A DNA stretch of 9,498 nucleotides from Candidatus Rokuibacteriota bacterium. Its GTDB lineage: Bacteria; Methylomirabilota; Methylomirabilia; Rokubacteriales; CSP1-6. Shown here one piece after another: positions 6,051 to 9,498 of this stretch. The stretch covers positions 1-9,498 of the forward strand of contig JACQRS010000323.1 in the NCBI GenBank assembly GCA_016206385.1, written 5' to 3'. The notes under the pieces are model-generated. The model was not told the DNA's origin, ran no database searches, and saw only the letters and a program-made list of their open reading frames with translations. Numbering within the stretch: the stretch's first letter is position 1; each line of letters begins with the position of its first letter. The position numbers and the translations under genes are program-made.

Positions 6051-7049
6051 TTATCGTTTCGGGGGCGGCCCGCCCGCGCCGCGCGTTGAGAGAAATTGGG
6101 CTTCGTCGTAGGACTCGGCGGCCAGCTCGGGAAGCCCGGCGTTCGCGTACAGGTTCCCGAGGAGCTGGTGTAGGGTCGGCTCATCGGGGTCCTTGGCGAG
6201 CGCGGCGACCAGGGCGAGGCGGGCGTCGTGAAGGAGCCCGCGGTTCGCCAGCAAGCCGACCCGGGCTGTGACGAGGGTGTTGGGCGGAACCAGCGGTGCG
6301 AGCTCCTGCTCCAGCACCAGCAGCTCCCGCTGCACCGCCTCGGCGCGCTGGGTATCGAGCACCTCGAACCACGCCTCCTGCGGCGGATGACTTCCGGCGA
6401 GAACCTGGAACGTGTAACGCGTCCCGGGCGCGAGCGGCGGAGCGTTGGGCGGATAGTCGAGCTTGGCCCCGGTCAGGTTCTTGACCTCGTGCACCACCCC
6501 GCTGGGGCCGAGAATCCTCAGCGTGTAGCGGGAGAACCGGCTCCCCAGCCATTCGAAGCTGAGCGGCCCCGGCAGAACGAGGCCGTTGCGCGGCGCCAGG
6601 ATGACCGGTGGCTTCGGCCCGCCCCGCGTTGCCAGCACCGCCTGCGGCACCTCCTTGGCTCCAGAGGACAGGAAGTTGAGGCTGGCGGCCAGGAGCGTCC
6701 TCGCCTTCTGAACCTTGCCTTCCTCAGCGCGAGGGGCGGGAACCGCAAAGGGCGAGCTCGCTACGTCCACCTTGACACTCCCCCGCCCGCCGCTCAGCAG
6801 GATGACGACGGACGCGTTCTCGCTCACGCGCACCGCGTCGCCTGCCCGGAGCGCCATAAGCGGCCCGGCCCGGCGCCACTCCGAAGCTCCGGCGGCCTTG
6901 ACCTCCACGCGGCCGCGTCCGGGCTTGATCTCGGTGATCACGCCGGCCGTCTCGCCCCCCTGGCCGAGCCCAGGCCACGGGCTCAGCGGAATCGCGAGCA
7001 CGACAGCCAGGGACACCCACACCACCTTCCGCCGGTTCATGCCCAGCAT
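6051..7049 (-). CDS. Secreted FecR-domain protein with C-terminal TPR, partner of the CHAT protein
   Basis: From the ATG at 7047-7049 the product has 332 residues. A signal peptide is clear: NRRKVVWVSLAVVLAIPLSPW (4-24), with cleavage likely near GLGQG (27-31). A FecR-like beta domain follows (about 36-105: TAGVITEIKPGRGRVEV, then LRAGDAVRVSENASVVILLSGG). Next is an Ig/fibronectin-like stretch (about 145-232, starting PPVILAPRNGLVLPGPLSFEW) and a TPR pair (about 255-320, with LHQLLGNLYANAGLPELAAESYDEA). It thus probably works outside the cytoplasmic membrane as a scaffold. This start has GGAGGTG four bases upstream and places the signal peptide at the N terminus. A longer ORF from 7088 overlaps the CHAT stop as ATGA and has a GAGGCGG-like site, so it remains possible. 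Unlike classical FecR it has no visible sigma-factor or TonB-receptor neighbour. Confidence 0.8.
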   Translation of the reverse strand: MLGMNRRKVVWVSLAVVLAIPLSPWPGLGQGGETAGVITEIKPGRGRVEVKAAGASEWRRAGPLMALRAGDAVRVSENASVVILLSGGRGSVKVDVASSPFAVPAPRAEEGKVQKARTLLAASLNFLSSGAKEVPQAVLATRGGPKPPVILAPRNGLVLPGPLSFEWLGSRFSRYTLRILGPSGVVHEVKNLTGAKLDYPPNAPPLAPGTRYTFQVLAGSHPPQEAWFEVLDTQRAEAVQRELLVLEQELAPLVPPNTLVTARVGLLANRGLLHDARLALVAALAKDPDEPTLHQLLGNLYANAGLPELAAESYDEAQFLSTRGAGGPPPKR

Positions 7050-7053
7050 CGCC

Positions 7054-7060
7054 CACCTCC
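7054..7060 (-). promoter_or_regulatory. Ribosome binding site GGAGGTG for the FecR-domain gene
   Basis: GGAGGTG on the minus strand stands four bases before the ATG at 7047-7049. It is the main reason for preferring this start over the ATGA-overlapping ATG at 7086-7088, which would add 13 residues ahead of the signal peptide. Confidence 0.6.
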
Positions 7061-7084
7061 GGCCGCACGTGTTTCCGGACTGGC

Positions 7085-9498
7085 TCATCGCGCCGCCTCA
7101 CCGCCGCCGCCATCGCCGACGAGCGCAAACGGGGCCCAGAAGATCGGGTGCGCATAGCTGAAGATCACCCGGTTGGTCTTGGGATCCATGCGCCCGCCCT
7201 GGGCGATCAACCAGTTCATCGTTTGCTGCAACGCCCTGGCCCGGGTCAGGCCCGGGGAGGCCGCCTGCCGCCGGAACAGGTCGGTGGTCAATGCGCGTGC
7301 CGACGTGGTCTCCACCGGCCAGTTGCTCACCAGGAGCGCCCGCACGCCGGCGTAGAAAAACGCCCGCCCCAGCCCCGACACCGCCTCGGCGCCGGCTCCC
7401 TTGCCGCTCGCCGTGTTGCACGCGGAAAGTACCACCCAGTCCGCATTGAGTCGCAGGCCGAGGATCTCTTCCATGGTCAGGAGCCCGTCCCCTTCCACCT
7501 GGGCCACCTCCGGCGCCGACAGCGCCAGCGCGGGCTGGGTCAGGCCATCCAGCTCGCCCGGCACGAGGCCGTGGGTGGCGAAGGCGACCACCCGGTAGCT
7601 GGCCAGCTCCAGGCTTTTGACGGCGCGCTCGTTGGCCCGGGCTCCCAGAAAAACCTCCTGCGTCGGATCCGCGTTCATCGCCGCCGCCATGCTCAGGATC
7701 TCCTCCGCGGTCTCCGGCAGCCGCGGTAGCATCGCAAGCTGGCTGCTGTCGGCACCCTGGGTCCCTGGCGAGCTGCGGAGGGTAACGGGCAGGCTCCGCG
7801 TCGCGAGCCCGGCCACCTCCGGCGGTGCGCTCCGTCGCGCCGCGCGTCTGGCCTGCTCCTGGCTGAAGTAAGGATCCCCGAAGCCGACGAAGGGCCGCCG
7901 GCTCCGATCCCCCGCCGGCAGCGCCCTCAGCGTGGCGAGCGCCGTCACCGACGGCAGCATCGTTACCGCGTGGCTCCTGATGAGCCACGGGACGGCGCGG
8001 TACCCGGCAAAGATCGGCTCCTCCTCTCGCCCCGGCGCGGTTGGTTCTGTGGGGAGAAGCGAAAATGGCAGTTGGCCAAGCGGCCCGTGAGGCACGACGA
8101 GCAGGCTCTCGGCCAGGCGCCAGCCTTCCCTGACCGGCTCCAGCAGCGCGCTGTACAGGCGATGCGCCGTCACGAGGTCGAACTCGGGAATGTCGCCCAG
8201 GGTCTTCGCGCTGGGATCGAGAGCTTTGCGCAGCGTGGCAACAGCCCCCTCCAGGGCGCTCTGGCCCATGGGGGCGGCGGCAAACGCCACCCTGCCGGTG
8301 TGCGGGATCGCCCAGACATAGGTGCGCTCCTCCGCCACATACATGGCGATCAGCGCCTCACCCGGCCTGAGCTTGGCCCGCGCCTGCTCCACCGTCACCG
8401 GGGGCGGATTGATCAGTTCGGCGTAGGCGGGAAACTCCTTCGCGATCTGTTCCGTCAGGGCCTGGCGCGCCCGACGCAGCGCCTCGGCCCCGGCGCGCAG
8501 GCTCGCCACCACCCTGGCGTCCTGCTGATCCGTGGGCTTGGCGAGCTGGTTGGCGAGGGCGTCGTAGAGCGCGCTGACCTGCTTCTTGGCATCCTGCTCC
8601 CTGCGGACCAGGTCGGCCAGCGCGGGGACCTTGGCGGCGGCACGCGCCGCACTGGCATCCAGCGCCCGCTGCACCGCTCGGCCCCGGGCGGCTTCGGCGA
8701 GCCGGAAGGCCTCCGCTGCCGCGTCGATGCCGGCGTCGCGCTCGAGGGGCGTCCCACGGATGTCTGACATCAGCCCGATGCAGGCCGACAGGATGATCCG
8801 CCGGAGGTACTCCTGGGCGGTCCGGCTCGTCGTCTCCTCATCGATCTCGGACGAGTGGCCCAGCAGGAGGCGCGTGGCCTCCACACACTCCTTGACCGCG
8901 CGATGGCGGTCGCCCTTTGCCGCGTAGGCTACCCCGAGAAGACCGCGGATCTGAGCCGGGCTGGCGTACTTCTCGCCCAGCCGCTCACTTCGCTCCAGCG
9001 CGACCCGCAGTAGCTCCAGCGCCCGATCGGCGTTTCCGGTGTTCAGCAACGCCACGGCCCAGCCGAAATCCCCGGCCAGGTACTGCTGGTAGGCTTCGGG
9101 ATCCCCGCGCATCCCCGCGCGGATCGCTTCGTACTCGGCCAGCGCCTCCCGCCAGCGGTTCTGAGTGACCAGGGACGCGCCGAGCCAGGTGCGCGCCACG
9201 GCCAGCAAAAGGGAGTCCGGTGAGGCCCCGATCTTCTGGTAGATGTCGATCCCGGCCCGGGCCAGGGTCTCGGCCTCGGCGAACCGCCCCTGCTCGAAGA
9301 TCACCTGCGTCAGGGTGTTCAGGATGTTCGCGGTGTGCGGGGAGTAGCGCCCGCGCTTCTCCAGGGCCCGGAGCAGGGCGCTGCGCGCTTCGCCTTCCGC
9401 CTCGATGAGCCGCTCCTGGCGGACGAGCACCTCGGCCAGGCGGCCGGTCAGGTAATCCCGCCAGACGGCAAAGTCCGGCGCCGCGGCCAGCTCAGCGA
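7085..9498 (-). CDS. TPR-CHAT domain protein (caspase-like cysteine peptidase family), 5' end beyond window
   Basis: The frame is open from the TGA at 7085-7087 to the right edge without a stop, so at least 804 residues are visible and the start lies outside. A GTG at 9428-9430 is internal; numbering here counts from it. The N-terminal part holds TPR-like helix pairs (about 1-200, for example ANILNTLTQVIFEQGRFAEAETLARAGI and RGLLGVAYAAKGDRHRAV). Next comes a charged, probably coiled-coil stretch (about 260-330), then the CHAT domain (about 410-770). CHAT landmarks are LLVVPHGPLGQLPFSLLP, the catalytic H620 in AFATHG, and C671 in VVLSACNT followed by GLGRAFFYAGVRALLVSNWPV. CHAT is a caspase/separase-clan peptidase domain. 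Both catalytic residues are intact, so activity is expected. The neighbouring gene encodes a secreted FecR/TPR protein. Whether this protein is itself exported cannot be seen because its N terminus is missing. Confidence 0.92.
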   Translation of the reverse strand, partial: AELAAAPDFAVWRDYLTGRLAEVLVRQERLIEAEGEARSALLRALEKRGRYSPHTANILNTLTQVIFEQGRFAEAETLARAGIDIYQKIGASPDSLLLAVARTWLGASLVTQNRWREALAEYEAIRAGMRGDPEAYQQYLAGDFGWAVALLNTGNADRALELLRVALERSERLGEKYASPAQIRGLLGVAYAAKGDRHRAVKECVEATRLLLGHSSEIDEETTSRTAQEYLRRIILSACIGLMSDIRGTPLERDAGIDAAAEAFRLAEAARGRAVQRALDASAARAAAKVPALADLVRREQDAKKQVSALYDALANQLAKPTDQQDARVVASLRAGAEALRRARQALTEQIAKEFPAYAELINPPPVTVEQARAKLRPGEALIAMYVAEERTYVWAIPHTGRVAFAAAPMGQSALEGAVATLRKALDPSAKTLGDIPEFDLVTAHRLYSALLEPVREGWRLAESLLVVPHGPLGQLPFSLLPTEPTAPGREEEPIFAGYRAVPWLIRSHAVTMLPSVTALATLRALPAGDRSRRPFVGFGDPYFSQEQARRAARRSAPPEVAGLATRSLPVTLRSSPGTQGADSSQLAMLPRLPETAEEILSMAAAMNADPTQEVFLGARANERAVKSLELASYRVVAFATHGLVPGELDGLTQPALALSAPEVAQVEGDGLLTMEEILGLRLNADWVVLSACNTASGKGAGAEAVSGLGRAFFYAGVRALLVSNWPVETTSARALTTDLFRRQAASPGLTRARALQQTMNWLIAQGGRMDPKTNRVIFSYAHPIFWAPFALVGDGGGGEAAR
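9101..9120. repeat. Tandem 10-base direct repeat inside the CHAT gene
   Basis: ATCCCCGCGC occurs twice head to tail with no mismatch. On the coding strand it lies within codons for the segment RAGMRGD in the TPR region. The unit is not a multiple of three, so gain or loss of one copy would shift the frame of the CHAT gene. Confidence 0.7.

Noticed and set aside
6026..6184. Upstream ATG extension of the CoA-transferase to 6184
   Set aside because: The extra 53 residues are Ser/Thr/Pro/Arg-rich, overlap the FecR C terminus by 134 bases and precede the canonical family N terminus, which starts at the GTG at 6025.
5255..6271. 338-residue plus-strand frame opposite the CoA-transferase
   Set aside because: It is a shadow of the CaiB gene and the end of the FecR gene; Arg/Pro-rich, no motif.
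6228..7157. 309-residue plus-strand frame opposite the FecR gene
   Set aside because: It crosses the CHAT-FecR junction and lacks domain features, while the minus frame has a signal peptide, a FecR domain and TPRs.
7970..8767. 265-residue plus-strand frame opposite the CHAT gene
   Set aside because: Antisense to the conserved CHAT/TPR region; composition is typical of a GC-rich shadow frame.
9428..9430. GTG as the true start of the CHAT gene
   Set aside because: The frame stays open upstream to the edge with continuing TPR-like helical sequence (AELAAAPDFAVWRDYL), so this codon is internal and the gene is truncated by the window.
7085..9498. Craspase-like CRISPR-associated TPR-CHAT
   Set aside because: No gRAMP/Cas7-11 gene, other cas gene or repeat-spacer array is present in the window; the partner is a FecR-like protein instead.

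Overview
This window is a gene-dense, strongly GC-rich bacterial segment. All ten genes that can be supported lie on the minus strand, so transcription runs from high to low coordinates. Coding is almost continuous. The only intergenic gap longer than about 40 bases that is certain is at 3307-3382 (a second, 4723-4834, exists only if the hydrolase gene starts late), and no stretch of 300 bases lacks a gene. No RNA genes, CRISPR arrays, insertion sequences or phage genes were seen. Frequent GTG starts, 3-26 base spacers and overlapping stop/start codons indicate operons. The mix of luciferase-like monooxygenase, CaiB-type CoA-transferase, compact homogentisate-dioxygenase-like bicupin and TPR-CHAT protein resembles GC-rich soil or subsurface lineages such as Candidatus Rokubacteria/Methylomirabilota or some Deltaproteobacteria. 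That placement is an inference from gene style only.

Reading in the direction of transcription, the first unit (9498 down to 3383) starts outside the window. It holds a 5'-truncated TPR-CHAT peptidase-like protein (7085 to the right edge), a predicted secreted FecR-domain/TPR protein (6051-7049), a CaiB/BaiF family CoA-transferase (4835-6025), an epoxide-hydrolase-like alpha/beta hydrolase (3820-4830, true start perhaps 4722) and a small four-helix DUF4149-type membrane protein (3383-3823). The CHAT and FecR genes form a functional-looking pair. The three genes after them look metabolic and may share transcription only by proximity.

The second unit (3306 down to the left edge) is preceded in the 76-base gap by a convincing sigma-70-type promoter (3333-3361). 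It encodes an isochorismatase-family cysteine hydrolase, a TenA/PqqC-type heme-oxygenase-fold protein, a single-domain VOC (glyoxalase/extradiol dioxygenase superfamily) protein, a compact homogentisate-1,2-dioxygenase-like bicupin, and a luciferase-like flavin monooxygenase cut by the left edge. Tight coupling argues that these five act in one pathway. The set of a flavin monooxygenase, one or two metal-dependent (possibly ring-opening) enzymes and an amidase-type hydrolase suggests oxidative breakdown of an aromatic or N-heterocyclic compound. The pathway is not recognisable as a described one: the usual homogentisate partners (4-hydroxyphenylpyruvate dioxygenase, maleylacetoacetate isomerase, fumarylacetoacetase) are absent from the window. 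This operon and the CHAT-FecR pair are the two points most worth following up.
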